Positions 1 to 6,657 of a stretch of 10,594 nt of DNA are shown here, piece by piece. Origin of the DNA: an uncultured Alphaproteobacteria bacterium (GTDB lineage Bacteria > Pseudomonadota > Alphaproteobacteria > CALKHQ01). The first letter of the stretch is position 1. Every line of letters begins with the position of its first letter. The position numbers and the translations under genes were made by a program. The stretch lies in the NCBI GenBank assembly GCA_937988735.1, contig CALKHQ010000258.1:1-10594 (forward strand). Direction: 5' to 3'. Under the pieces are notes generated by a model that was not told the origin of the DNA, did no database searches, and saw only the letters and a program-made list of their open reading frames with translations.

Positions 1-364
1 TGATCTGGCCCTCGGTCAGCGGCTGCTCCGGGATGCGGTGGCGGGTCTGGATGATCGTCGCCCCGGCAGTCGCCTCGGTGGTGGCGACCCCCGTGACACG
101 GGCGAAGAAGCGCCGGATGCTGACGGCATTGGTGGTGTCGTCCGCCCCCTGGTCGATCACCTTCAGCCGGTCGTCCGGGCCGATGATGCTGGCGGTGACC
201 TGAATGCCGCCGGTGCCCCAGCCGTAGGGGACGGGCATCTCCCGCCCCGCGAAGGGCACCTGGTAGCCGGGGATCGCCACCGCCTTGAGGATGGCGCGGC
301 GGATCATCCGCTTCGTCTGCTCGTCGAGGTAGGCGAAGTTGTACTGCGGGTCGCGCGCCGTCAT
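1..364 (-). CDS. phnJ: PhnJ, carbon-phosphorus lyase radical-SAM subunit (5' part only)
   Basis: PhnJ cleaves the carbon-phosphorus bond of 5-phosphoribosyl-1-phosphonate by radical SAM chemistry inside the PhnGHIJ core complex in the cytoplasm. The first 121 codons are in the window and translate to the highly conserved family N-terminus: YNFAYLDEQTKRMIRRAILK, then PYGWGTGGIQ, KVIDQGADDTTNAVSIR and QTRHRIPE. This matches my memory of E. coli PhnJ almost residue for residue. The cysteines that bind the 4Fe-4S cluster and the catalytic cysteine lie in the C-terminal half, outside the window, so they cannot be checked. The ATG at 364-362 overlaps the phnI stop by four bases (ATGA), which implies translational coupling. 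The gene continues past the left edge. Confidence 0.97.
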   Translation of the reverse strand, partial: MTARDPQYNFAYLDEQTKRMIRRAILKAVAIPGYQVPFAGREMPVPYGWGTGGIQVTASIIGPDDRLKVIDQGADDTTNAVSIRRFFARVTGVATTEATAGATIIQTRHRIPEQPLTEGQI

Positions 365-1455
365 TCCGCGGCTTCCCTGCGGCGCTCCGCCCATTCCTGC
401 CGCAGCCGGCGCACCAGCTCCAGCTCGGCGTGGAAGTCCACATAGTGCGGCAGCTTCAGGTGCTGGACGAAGCCCGACGCCTCCACGTTGTCGCTGTGCG
501 CCAGCACGAACTCCTGGTCCTGCGCCGGGTACCGCACCGCCTCCCCCAGCTCGGCGCTGCGCAGCGCCCGGTCCACCAGCGCCATCGCCATCGCCTTGCG
601 CTCCGCCCGGCCAAAGGCGAGGCCGTAGCCGCGGGTGAAGGCCGGAGGCGCCTCGTCGGAGCCCCGGAACTGGTTCACCATCTGGCATTCGGTGACCTCG
701 ATCTCCCCGATCTCGACCGGGAAGCCCAGCTCCTCGGGCACGATCTCCACTGCCACCGTGCCCATCCGGATCTCGCCGGCGAAGGGATGGTTTCCGCCGT
801 AGCCGCGCTGGGTCGAGTAGGCGAGCGCGAGCAGGAAGCCCTCGTCGCCGCGGGCGAGCGTCTGCAGCCACTGGTCACGGCCGGCCGGCAGCTCCGGCGG
901 CTGGCGGGTGATGTCGAAGGGCCGCCCCGCCGCCACGCCGTCGCCTGCCGGCTCGATCAGCCCTTCGCGGCCGAGGATGTCGGTCACCCGCGGCATGGCG
1001 GCGTCCACCGGCGCCTCGGCGCGGGGCGCCGTCGGCGGCTCCGCCCCTTCCGCCGCCAGCGCGAAATCGAGCAGGCGGTGGGTGTAGTCGCCGGTCGGGC
1101 CCAGCACCTGCCCGCCCGGCAGGTCCTTGAAGGTGGACGAGATGCGGCGCTCGACCGCCATGGCGGCGGTGTCGACGGGCAGCGTCACGGCGAGGCGCGG
1201 CAGCGTGGTGCGATAGGCGCGCAGCAGGAAGATCGCCTCCACCAGGTCGCCCTGCGCCTGCTTGATCGCCAGTGCCGCCAGCTCGGGATCGTAGAGCGAG
1301 CCCTCGTTCATCACCCGGTCGACGGCGAGCCGGAGCTGCTCGCGGATCTGGGCGAGCGACAGCTCGGCCACCGCAGGATCGCCGCGCCGGTCCTCCGCGA
1401 CCAGCCGCTCCGCGTTCTCGATCGCCCGCTCGCCGCCCTTGACCGCGACGTACAT
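361..1455 (-). CDS. phnI: PhnI, C-P lyase core subunit
   Basis: PhnI is the nucleosidase-like subunit that, with PhnG, PhnH and PhnL, swaps the adenine of ATP for a phosphonate to give ribose-triphosphonate. The product is 364 residues, close to the usual length of about 355. It starts MYVAVKGGERAI, as the family does, and carries YGGNHPFAGEIR near residues 219-230 and EIGEIEVTECQMV near 248-260. HLKLPH at 332-337 holds two histidines five apart (H332, H337), matching the pair that binds a metal at the PhnI-PhnJ interface in the E. coli core structure. An alanine- and proline-rich stretch near 134-154 is a likely loop. The ATG start lies three bases after the phnH stop, and the stop overlaps the phnJ start. 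Third gene of the operon; intact. Confidence 0.97.
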   Translation of the reverse strand: MYVAVKGGERAIENAERLVAEDRRGDPAVAELSLAQIREQLRLAVDRVMNEGSLYDPELAALAIKQAQGDLVEAIFLLRAYRTTLPRLAVTLPVDTAAMAVERRISSTFKDLPGGQVLGPTGDYTHRLLDFALAAEGAEPPTAPRAEAPVDAAMPRVTDILGREGLIEPAGDGVAAGRPFDITRQPPELPAGRDQWLQTLARGDEGFLLALAYSTQRGYGGNHPFAGEIRMGTVAVEIVPEELGFPVEIGEIEVTECQMVNQFRGSDEAPPAFTRGYGLAFGRAERKAMAMALVDRALRSAELGEAVRYPAQDQEFVLAHSDNVEASGFVQHLKLPHYVDFHAELELVRRLRQEWAERRREAAE

Positions 1456-1458
1456 CGG

Positions 1459-2043
1459 TCAGGCCTCGCGCACGGCGACGCTGCGCGGCAGGCCGATCAG
1501 CCCGTCGCCCGCGATCAGGACCACATCGACGCCGCGCGGATAGCGGGCGTGGTTGGCCGCCCACTGCGCGGGGAAGTCCGCCGGCAACCCGGCCGGCGCG
1601 ATGGTCGTCGTCCCGTCGATGCCGGGGCCGGTCAGCTCGAGCGGCGCGCCGCCGTCCAGCGCTGGAAGCTGCCACAGCAGGGTGGCGGAGCGGTCGGGGT
1701 AGCGGTCGTCGCCGGCGGGGAAGGCCGCCAGCGGCGGCGCATCGGGGGCGGCAACCAGCGCGAAGGCGGCGGCGCCCTGCGCCTCGACGATCGGGCAGCC
1801 GCAGTGGAAGCGCAGGCTTTCGGCGACGCCGGCCCGGGCAAGCGACGGCGACAGCCACGCCGGCGTGTCGGCGTCGAGGAGGCAGAGCGCGACCGCGTAG
1901 GTCGCCGGGTCCAGCCCCGCGGGCAAGACCAGCCCCGCCCCCGCCTGCTGGCAGCGGCCCGGCCGGGCGAGCGCCTCCAGCACTGCGCGGAAGGTGCGCT
2001 GCGCGTCGAAGACAGGGTCGGCGAAGCCGGCGGCGACGGTCAT
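1459..2043 (-). CDS. phnH: PhnH, C-P lyase core subunit
   Basis: PhnH is a structural subunit of the PhnG2H2I2J2 core needed for the first, nucleoside-transfer step. At 194 residues it equals the usual family length. Family features seen are the N-terminal PVFDAQRTFRAVLEALARPG (residues 10-29), which matches the PhnH start pattern, the GPGI motif at the beginning of the C-terminal third, and YPRGVDVVLIAGDGLIGLPR near the end. The ATG at 2043-2041 overlaps the phnG stop by four bases, so translation of the two is probably coupled. The chain is intact with no frameshift. Assignment rests on sequence pattern plus its place between phnG and phnI, which is the standard order. Confidence 0.95.
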   Translation of the reverse strand: MTVAAGFADPVFDAQRTFRAVLEALARPGRCQQAGAGLVLPAGLDPATYAVALCLLDADTPAWLSPSLARAGVAESLRFHCGCPIVEAQGAAAFALVAAPDAPPLAAFPAGDDRYPDRSATLLWQLPALDGGAPLELTGPGIDGTTTIAPAGLPADFPAQWAANHARYPRGVDVVLIAGDGLIGLPRSVAVREA

Positions 2044-2504
2044 CGCGGGTTCTCCCCGCGGGCGAGGGTGAAGAAATCGACGCGAGTGGCGGCGGCGCGG
2101 CGGGCCCGGTCGTCGCGGCGCTGCGCCTGCGCTTCCGCCAGTGGGGCGATCACGGTGCGCATCACCCGGTCGCGGTGGCGGGGGTCCTGCAGCAGCGCGT
2201 CGCAGACCGCAGCGAGTTCGGCATGGCGTCTATCGCGCCCGGCTACCCAGGCGAAGCCGGTGATACCACCTTCGAGCGCGACGGCGCAGCGGGTCACGGT
2301 CATCTCGCCGAGGTTGAAGGGGGCGCCGTCGCCGCCCATCCGTCCCCGGACCATCGCCATCCCCACCTCGGGTGCGCAGAGAAGGTCATGGGGCACGGCA
2401 AGCTTCAGCCGCTCCCAGGCCTCCGCCAGCTCCGCCGGCTGCGCCTTCGCGAGGATACCCATCCAGCGGCGGCGCGCCTCGGTCGAGGGTCCCGTGGACT
2501 CCAC
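2040..2504 (-). CDS. phnG: PhnG, C-P lyase core subunit, GTG start
   Basis: PhnG is a small core subunit of C-P lyase. With the GTG start at 2504-2502 it has 154 residues (E. coli about 150). Motifs, numbered from that start, are RMGGDGAPFNLGEMTVTRC (54-72), GFAWVAGRDRRHAE (83-96) and RVDFFTLARGE (near 141-151), all typical of the family. The open frame extends upstream to an ATG at 2576, but the extra 24 residues do not match the family and would run through the probable operator and promoter. The GTG has a good ribosome site, AGGTGG, at 2513-2508, and the resulting N-terminus (MESTGPSTEARRRWMGIL) lines up with known PhnG. It is the first gene of the operon; the preceding gene is a separate flagellin-like one. 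Regulation is probably by phosphate starvation, by a GntR-type repressor, or both; only the second has sequence support here. Confidence 0.95.
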   Translation of the reverse strand: MESTGPSTEARRRWMGILAKAQPAELAEAWERLKLAVPHDLLCAPEVGMAMVRGRMGGDGAPFNLGEMTVTRCAVALEGGITGFAWVAGRDRRHAELAAVCDALLQDPRHRDRVMRTVIAPLAEAQAQRRDDRARRAAATRVDFFTLARGENPR

Positions 2505-2526
2505 TGTCCACCTGCGATTCTGCGAA

Positions 2527-2538
2527 TTGTATAGACGA
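2527..2538 (-). promoter_or_regulatory. Putative PhnF (GntR/HutC-family) operator upstream of phnG
   Basis: The plus strand reads TTGTATAGACGA, with the core GTATAGAC at 2529-2536. It fits the HutC-subfamily operator pattern GT-N-TA-N-AC, and its core is identical to that of the mycobacterial PhnF site TGGTATAGACCA as I recall it. The site lies 23-34 bases upstream of the phnG GTG. It overlaps a possible -10 element, TACAAT, on the minus strand at 2531-2526, so bound protein would block transcription. The matching -35 is weak. The A/T-rich short stretch stands out in very GC-rich DNA. No regulator gene lies next to it in this window. Confidence 0.6.
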
Positions 2539-2608
2539 CTGCCCGCCAATCTGCACCGCAGCTCGCGCCGGCACAATGCCGATCGGGTGACGATTGCGTC
2601 AGGGGGAG

Positions 2609-2629
2609 TCGCGGCGCCCGCAGCCGCGA
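2609..2629 (-). terminator. Possible weak terminator hairpin after the flagellin-like gene
   Basis: A perfect seven-pair inverted repeat (TCGCGGC, seven-base loop, GCCGCGA) lies 18 bases past the stop of the flagellin-like gene on the minus strand. No run of T follows, so intrinsic termination is doubtful. It may only slow RNA polymerase, protect the 3' end, or be chance in GC-rich DNA. Confidence 0.3.
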
Positions 2630-2646
2630 GCGCGCGGCGGCCCCGG

Positions 2647-3708
2647 CTAGAAGCCGAACAGTGCCGAGATGGCGTTGCTGGTGCCGCCGGAAACCAGCGA
2701 ATTGAACTGGTACTGGGCGATCTGGTTGCGGATCGCCTTCGCCTGCTCCAGCTTCAGCGACTTCTCGGTCGCCTCCAGCTCGATGACGTTGGCGTCGTTG
2801 AACAGGGTGTCGATGGTCTGGTCGAACTGGCTGGTCCGCGCCTTCGCGATCGCCATGTCCGACTTCAGGCTGAGCCGGGTGTAGTCCACCTTGTTCAGCG
2901 CGGCGTCCAGGTCGGCGATGGCGAGGTCGATCGCGTCGTTGTCGGCGAAATTCCCGTAGAGCCAGCTGTGCAGCACTCCGGTCCCGCCGCGGCGGAGGGT
3001 GCCGGTGATCGTCTCCCCGTCCCGCAGCCGCAGGGTGATCGCGCCGCTGTCGCGGTCATAGCTCTCGATCCGGACGTCGCCCATCCCGATGTCGCGGGTG
3101 ATGGTGTCGGGATAGTTGGCGTAGTCGGTGAGGTACGCGCCGCCCAGGTCCGGCACCATCTTCCGGCCGTCGCCGAGCTCGATGTAGTAGTCGGCGCCGA
3201 GGTAGGCGCCGCGCACCTCCCGCCGCGAGCCGGAGGTGCCGGTGGCGTAGGAGATGGTGTCGGTCAGCCAGCTGGTGCGGAACACGCTGCCGACCAGGTT
3301 GCGGCCGGCGGGGCCGGCCTTGTCGACCAGCTTGTTCACTTCCCTGAGCTGCTTGTCGAACTCCGCCGCGATCCCGGCGCGAGCCTCGCCGGTGGCCGTC
3401 TTCGCCCGTTTGGCGAGCTCCTTCAGCCTGCCGTAGGCGACGTAGACCTCTTCCAGGTCCTCCACCGTGCTCTCAATGGTGGAGGCGGCCAGCTCGACGT
3501 TGGCCTTGCGCATGATCAGGTCCTCGGCGCGCTTGCGCATCGAGGCGGCCCGGCTGGTGGCGGTGACCTCGTCGTGCCGCTGCTGCTGTTCCGCAACGCG
3601 CGACGCGGCGGACTGGGCCGAAACGAGCGAGCGCGCAGAGGCGTAGTTCAACAGGCTCCTGTTGAGATCGGCGAAGGTGACGGACACGCCGTTCAGCGCG
3701 TTGAACAT
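2647..3708 (-). CDS. Flagellin-like protein, orphan
   Basis: The product is 353 residues from the ATG at 3708-3706; an upstream extension to 3930 is low-complexity, lacks family features and crosses the rpsU terminator. The layout is flagellin-like. There is a long helical, coiled-coil-prone N-terminal part (about 10-150), and the section near 75-140 resembles the flagellin D1 helices, with an EFDKQLREVNKLVDKAG pattern followed by GRNLVGS. A variable, probably beta-rich middle (about 151-250) follows. A second helical part (about 258-340) ends in hydrophobic NAISALFGF. The C-terminal stretch EATEKSLKLEQAKAIRNQIA sits where flagellins have their terminal D0 helix. There is no signal peptide, as expected for export by the flagellar type III route. 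No flagellar gene lies beside it. It could be a minor filament protein, an FlgL-like junction protein or another secreted coiled-coil protein. The gene is real; the family call is moderate. The ribosome site before the ATG is weak. Confidence 0.75.
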   Translation of the reverse strand: MFNALNGVSVTFADLNRSLLNYASARSLVSAQSAASRVAEQQQRHDEVTATSRAASMRKRAEDLIMRKANVELAASTIESTVEDLEEVYVAYGRLKELAKRAKTATGEARAGIAAEFDKQLREVNKLVDKAGPAGRNLVGSVFRTSWLTDTISYATGTSGSRREVRGAYLGADYYIELGDGRKMVPDLGGAYLTDYANYPDTITRDIGMGDVRIESYDRDSGAITLRLRDGETITGTLRRGGTGVLHSWLYGNFADNDAIDLAIADLDAALNKVDYTRLSLKSDMAIAKARTSQFDQTIDTLFNDANVIELEATEKSLKLEQAKAIRNQIAQYQFNSLVSGGTSNAISALFGF

Positions 3709-3921
3709 GGGCGCGGACCTGTTGCGGACATCCGGCGCCGATTGTCGCCGCAAGGGATTAACGGGAGGTAAGCGCCCGCCGACCGTCGCCCGGGCAGCAG
3801 GCACGGGACCATGCGAGTCGTGATTGCTGCCGGACCGCAGTGCAAACCCGCACCGGCGCGCCGGGAGCCGCCGGCCGAACGCACCGGAAAGCAGGAACAA
3901 GACCGCAGGCAGCCGGGAACC

Positions 3922-3951
3922 GGAACGCAAACGGCGCCCGGGAGGGCGCCG
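3922..3951 (-). terminator. Rho-independent terminator of rpsU
   Basis: On the minus strand an eight-pair perfect stem (CGGCGCCC, four-base loop, GGGCGCCG; 3951-3932) is followed by TTTGCGTT. It begins 30 bases past the rpsU stop. The strong stem plus short T run is a standard intrinsic terminator and separates rpsU from the flagellin-like gene downstream. Confidence 0.8.
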
Positions 3952-3981
3952 ATCGGGCCGCGCGATGACGGCGATGCGGGG

Positions 3982-4185
3982 CTAGAAGCCCTCGCGCTCC
4001 ATCCGCTTGCGGGCGAGCTTGCGGGCCCGGCGGACGGCCTCGGCCTTCTCGCGGGCGCGGCGTTCCGACGGCTTCTCGTAATGACGGCGCAGCTTCATTT
4101 CCCGAAACACCCCCTCGCGCTGCAGCTTCTTCTTCAGCGCGCGGAGCGCCTGATCGACGTTGTTTTCGCGAACCTGAACCTGCAC
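3982..4185 (-). CDS. rpsU: Ribosomal protein S21 (bS21), GTG start
   Basis: S21 is a small, very basic protein of the 30S subunit involved in early mRNA binding near the anti-Shine-Dalgarno region. The 67-residue product starts MQVQVRENNVDQALRALKKK and continues through REMKLRRHYEKPSERRAREK to a lysine- and arginine-rich tail, the typical alphaproteobacterial S21. The frame also allows a TTG start at 4194, but GGAGG at 4199-4195 directly abuts that TTG with no spacer. The GTG at 4185-4183 sits nine bases after GGAGG and gives the family N-terminus MQV, so GTG is the start. The gene stands alone, with a predicted promoter upstream and a clear terminator downstream. Confidence 0.96.
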   Translation of the reverse strand: MQVQVRENNVDQALRALKKKLQREGVFREMKLRRHYEKPSERRAREKAEAVRRARKLARKRMEREGF

Positions 4186-4295
4186 GTTGGGCAACCTCCA
4201 AACAGATACGACGGACGCCGCGTCCGACCCCTGCCCGGCGCGCGCCCTGCCTCATCAGCCGAAATCTCTGCACCGGCCGATCCGGTGCTGGCAGT

Positions 4296-4324
4296 CTTAT
4301 ACCATCAACGGGTAGCGTTGCCTA
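4296..4324 (-). promoter_or_regulatory. Predicted rpsU promoter with an overlapping dyad
   Basis: On the minus strand TAGGCA (4324-4319) and TATAAG (4301-4296) are 17 bases apart and match the sigma-70 boxes at four of six and five of six positions. Transcription would start near 4289 and leave a leader of about 105 bases. A perfect dyad, GGGTAG-N6-CTACCC (4310-4327), covers the -35 box. A hairpin-capable repeat, CACCGG-N5-CCGGTG (4271-4287), lies in the leader. Prediction from sequence only. Confidence 0.4.
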
Positions 4325-4376
4325 CCCTGCAGTTCCACGTCCGCACAGCGGCACCGCCGGAGGCCTGGCCAGACCC

Positions 4377-5018
4377 ATGCACCCCCTCGCCCGCGCCGCC
4401 CTCGCAGCCGCCCTCGTCCTGCTCGCCGGCTGCGGCATCCACGTGCCGGACGGCGTCACCCGGCACATCGACACTGCCGCCCGACCCGACGGCTTCATCT
4501 ACTGCTACGGGCACGGCTGCGGCGAGAAGGCCACCGTCCGCTTCTCCCGCGCACAGTGGGAGGAGGTGCGCGCCCTGTTCGCCGAGCCGGCCGTCGACCC
4601 GGAGGAGGAGCGGCGGCGGATCGCCGAGGCGGTGGCGAAGATGGAAACCTTCGCCGGCGCCCAGGCCGGCACCTCCGGCGATCTGGGCGGCACCGGCAGC
4701 GGCTGGTTCCGCCGCGGCCAGCTCGACTGCTACGACGAGGCGATCAACACCTCGAACTTCATCGCCATGCTGCAGGGTGACGGGCTGCTGCGCTTCCACC
4801 GGCTGTCCACGCCGATCCAGCACGGGATCATGGCGGGCTGGTCCTGGCCGCACGCGACCGCGGTGATCGCCGAGATCGCGGGCCCGGCGACCGGTCTCGA
4901 CCGCTCCGTCCGCTATGCGGTGGACAGCTGGTTCCACGACAACGGCGCCCTGCCCGAGGTGGTGCCCGCCACCGCATGGAAGGCTGGATGGAAACCGGCA
5001 ACGCTGGCCACACGCTGA
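4377..5018 (+). CDS. Putative lipoprotein of unknown function with a possible Cys-His-Asp triad
   Basis: The product is 213 residues. The N-terminus is a clear lipoprotein signal: MHPLAR, a hydrophobic run, then the lipobox LLAGC with Cys19 as the lipidated residue, so the mature protein should be membrane-anchored and face the periplasm. I do not recognise the family. A CYGHGC pair (C43, C48) could form a disulphide. The best-ordered part is residues 108-190: GQLDCYDEAINTS (C118), WPHATAVIAEI (H159) and AVDSWFHDNG (D183). That order, a Cys at a helix start followed by His and Asp on later strands, resembles papain- or transglutaminase-like enzymes, but this is inference. The ribosome site GGAGG (4359-4363) is a rather distant 13 bases from the ATG. 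It diverges from rpsU. The 80-base gap to the next gene contains a separate promoter-like box. Confidence 0.85.
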   Translation: MHPLARAALAAALVLLAGCGIHVPDGVTRHIDTAARPDGFIYCYGHGCGEKATVRFSRAQWEEVRALFAEPAVDPEEERRRIAEAVAKMETFAGAQAGTSGDLGGTGSGWFRRGQLDCYDEAINTSNFIAMLQGDGLLRFHRLSTPIQHGIMAGWSWPHATAVIAEIAGPATGLDRSVRYAVDSWFHDNGALPEVVPATAWKAGWKPATLATR

Positions 5019-5041
5019 CAGGCCAACGCGAATCCCCGTGC

Positions 5042-5069
5042 TTCTCATCCCCGCCGGGGGCGCTATAGT
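5042..5069 (+). promoter_or_regulatory. Predicted promoter of the 5'-nucleotidase gene
   Basis: TTCTCA (5042-5047) and TATAGT (5064-5069) are 16 bases apart, and the second box ends 29 bases before the ATG. The -10 matches the consensus at five of six positions. The same octamer pattern, CTAKRGTC, recurs at 7388 and 8148 upstream of two other genes, which supports a house-style -10 element. Confidence 0.45.
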
Positions 5070-5098
5070 CGGGGCGGCAGAGCTGTGAGGGGGTGAGG

Positions 5099-6622
5099 AT
5101 GCCGATACTGCGCAGCACGTTTGGCGCCACCTTCGCTGCCGTCGCCATCCTGGCGGCCGCCGCGGGAGCTTCGGCGCAGGATCCGGTCGAAATCACCGTC
5201 CGCTTCGTCCACGTCAACGACGTGGACCGGATGGACGCCGACTCCGGCGGCGCCGGCGGCATCGCCAAGATCGCGGCGGTGCGGGCCATGGCCGAGGCAG
5301 CATTCGGCGACCCCGTGCTGTTCACCTATGGTGGCGACATGATCTCGCCGTCGCTGATGTCCTCGCTGGACCACGGCGCGCACATGGTCGACCTGTTCAA
5401 CCGGATCGGCCTCCAGTATGCCGCCCTCGGCAACCACGAGTTCGACTTCGGTCCCGAGGTGCTGCTGGAGCGGCTGGCCGAGGCGCAGTACACCGTGCTC
5501 GGCACCAACGTCCGCCTGAACGGCGAGCCGCTGCCCGGCACCGTCGATACCGCCATCGTCGAGATGGGGCCGGTGAAGATCGGCCTGTTCGGGCTGACCA
5601 CCCCCGACACGGCCGAGATCGCGAGCCCGGGGCCGGACATCCAGTTCCTTGACCCGGTCGAGACCGCGGTGGAGACCGCCGCCGCACTGCGCGCCGAAGG
5701 CGCCCATCTGGTGATCGCGCTGACCCACGTCGATCTGGACGAGGATTTCGCCCAGCTCGACGCGGCCGATGTGGACTTCATCCTCGGCGGCCACAACCAC
5801 GAGATCCAGGCCTTCTACGACGGCGTGAACGGCGTGCTCGAGTCGACCTCGCAGGGCACTCACGTCGCGATCCTCGACCTCGCGGTGACGCTCACGCCGC
5901 AGGAGGACGGCTCGACCGGCGTGAGCTTCGTGCCGGAAGTGCAGTTCGTCTCGACCGTCGATGTCGAGCCCGACCCCGAGGCGGCAGCCGCGGTCCAGGC
6001 CTATCTCGACAAGCTCGACGAAGCGCTCAACGTCGAGATCGGGACCACCGAGACCGAGCTCGACAGCCGGCGCGCAACCGTGCGCAGCCAAGAGGCGGCG
6101 ATCGGCAACCTGATCGCCGACGCGATGCGGGCAGCGACCGGCGCCGACGTGGCCATTACCAACGGCGGCGGCATCCGTGCCGACCGCACCTATCCCGCCG
6201 GCACCGTGCTGACCCGCCGCGACATCCTGAGCGAGCTGCCGTTCGGCAACGTCACCGTGCTGCTGGAGGTGGACGGGGCCACGATCCGAGAGGCGCTGGA
6301 GAACGGCGTCAGCCGGATCGAGGACGGCGCCGGCCGCTTCCCGCAGGTCTCCGGCCTGAGCTTCCGCTTCGACCCGTCGGCGCCTGCCGGCAGCAGGGTC
6401 AGCGAGGTGATGGTCGGCGACGAGCCGCTGTTCGACAGCAACACCTACAGGCTCGCCACCAACGACTACATGGCGAGCGGCGGCGACGGCTACGCCATGT
6501 TCGTCGGCAAGCCGGTCCTGATCGACGCCGCGGCAGGCACGCTGATGGCGAGCCAGGTCATCCAGTACGTCGAGGCCGCCGGGACCATCGCGCCCGTGGT
6601 CGAAGGCCGAATCCGGCAATAG
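5099..6622 (+). CDS. Periplasmic 5'-nucleotidase / UshA-type metallophosphatase
   Basis: This enzyme removes phosphate from nucleotides outside the cytoplasm, giving nucleosides and phosphate; the exact substrate is not evident. The ATG at 5099 was chosen over the GTG at 5093 because AGGGGG (5088-5093) lies five bases before it. The product is 507 residues with a signal peptide cleaved near ASA/QD (after residue 26). The metallophosphatase domain (about 33-280) has HVND (38-41), GGD (78-80), GNHEFDFG (111-118), LTH (208-210) and GGHNH (230-234). The 5'-nucleotidase C-terminal domain (about 310-480) has TNGGGIRAD (354-362), ELPFGN (379-384) and TNDYMASGGDGY (454-465), typical of substrate binding. 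The first metal motif reads DVD (41-43) where UshA has D-x-H, an Asp in place of the usual His. Followed 35 bases later by a protease gene that may be on the same transcript. Confidence 0.94.
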   Translation: MPILRSTFGATFAAVAILAAAAGASAQDPVEITVRFVHVNDVDRMDADSGGAGGIAKIAAVRAMAEAAFGDPVLFTYGGDMISPSLMSSLDHGAHMVDLFNRIGLQYAALGNHEFDFGPEVLLERLAEAQYTVLGTNVRLNGEPLPGTVDTAIVEMGPVKIGLFGLTTPDTAEIASPGPDIQFLDPVETAVETAAALRAEGAHLVIALTHVDLDEDFAQLDAADVDFILGGHNHEIQAFYDGVNGVLESTSQGTHVAILDLAVTLTPQEDGSTGVSFVPEVQFVSTVDVEPDPEAAAAVQAYLDKLDEALNVEIGTTETELDSRRATVRSQEAAIGNLIADAMRAATGADVAITNGGGIRADRTYPAGTVLTRRDILSELPFGNVTVLLEVDGATIREALENGVSRIEDGAGRFPQVSGLSFRFDPSAPAGSRVSEVMVGDEPLFDSNTYRLATNDYMASGGDGYAMFVGKPVLIDAAAGTLMASQVIQYVEAAGTIAPVVEGRIRQ

Positions 6623-6657
6623 CAGCCCCGTTTCCGGTTCGAGACAGGGGGTTGCCG

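Noticed and set aside
430..3771. A plus-strand open frame of over 1,100 codons opposite phnG-phnI and the flagellin-like gene
   Set aside because: It is antisense to four well-supported genes, has low-complexity Arg/Gly/Val/His-rich composition and no recognisable motif. Such long frames arise from very high GC content.
3842..3858. A possible sigma-54 promoter upstream of the flagellin-like gene (minus strand GG and GC with a TTTGCA-like box)
   Set aside because: The GG-GC spacing is nine rather than ten bases and the flanking bases match poorly; it is also some 135 bases from the start.
3853..3864. Perfect 12-base palindrome CCGGCGCGCCGG upstream of the flagellin-like gene
   Set aside because: Such G/C palindromes are expected by chance at this GC content, and nothing else around it suggests a binding site.
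5005..5025. Weak inverted repeat (TGGCC, 11-base loop, GGCCA) at the end of the lipoprotein gene as a terminator
   Set aside because: Only five pairs, partly inside the coding region, long loop and no T run.
4305..5048. A minus-strand open frame of 247 codons opposite the lipoprotein gene
   Set aside because: Its composition is a Gly/Ala/Val/Arg-rich GC shadow. The plus strand has a proper lipobox and a plausible start.
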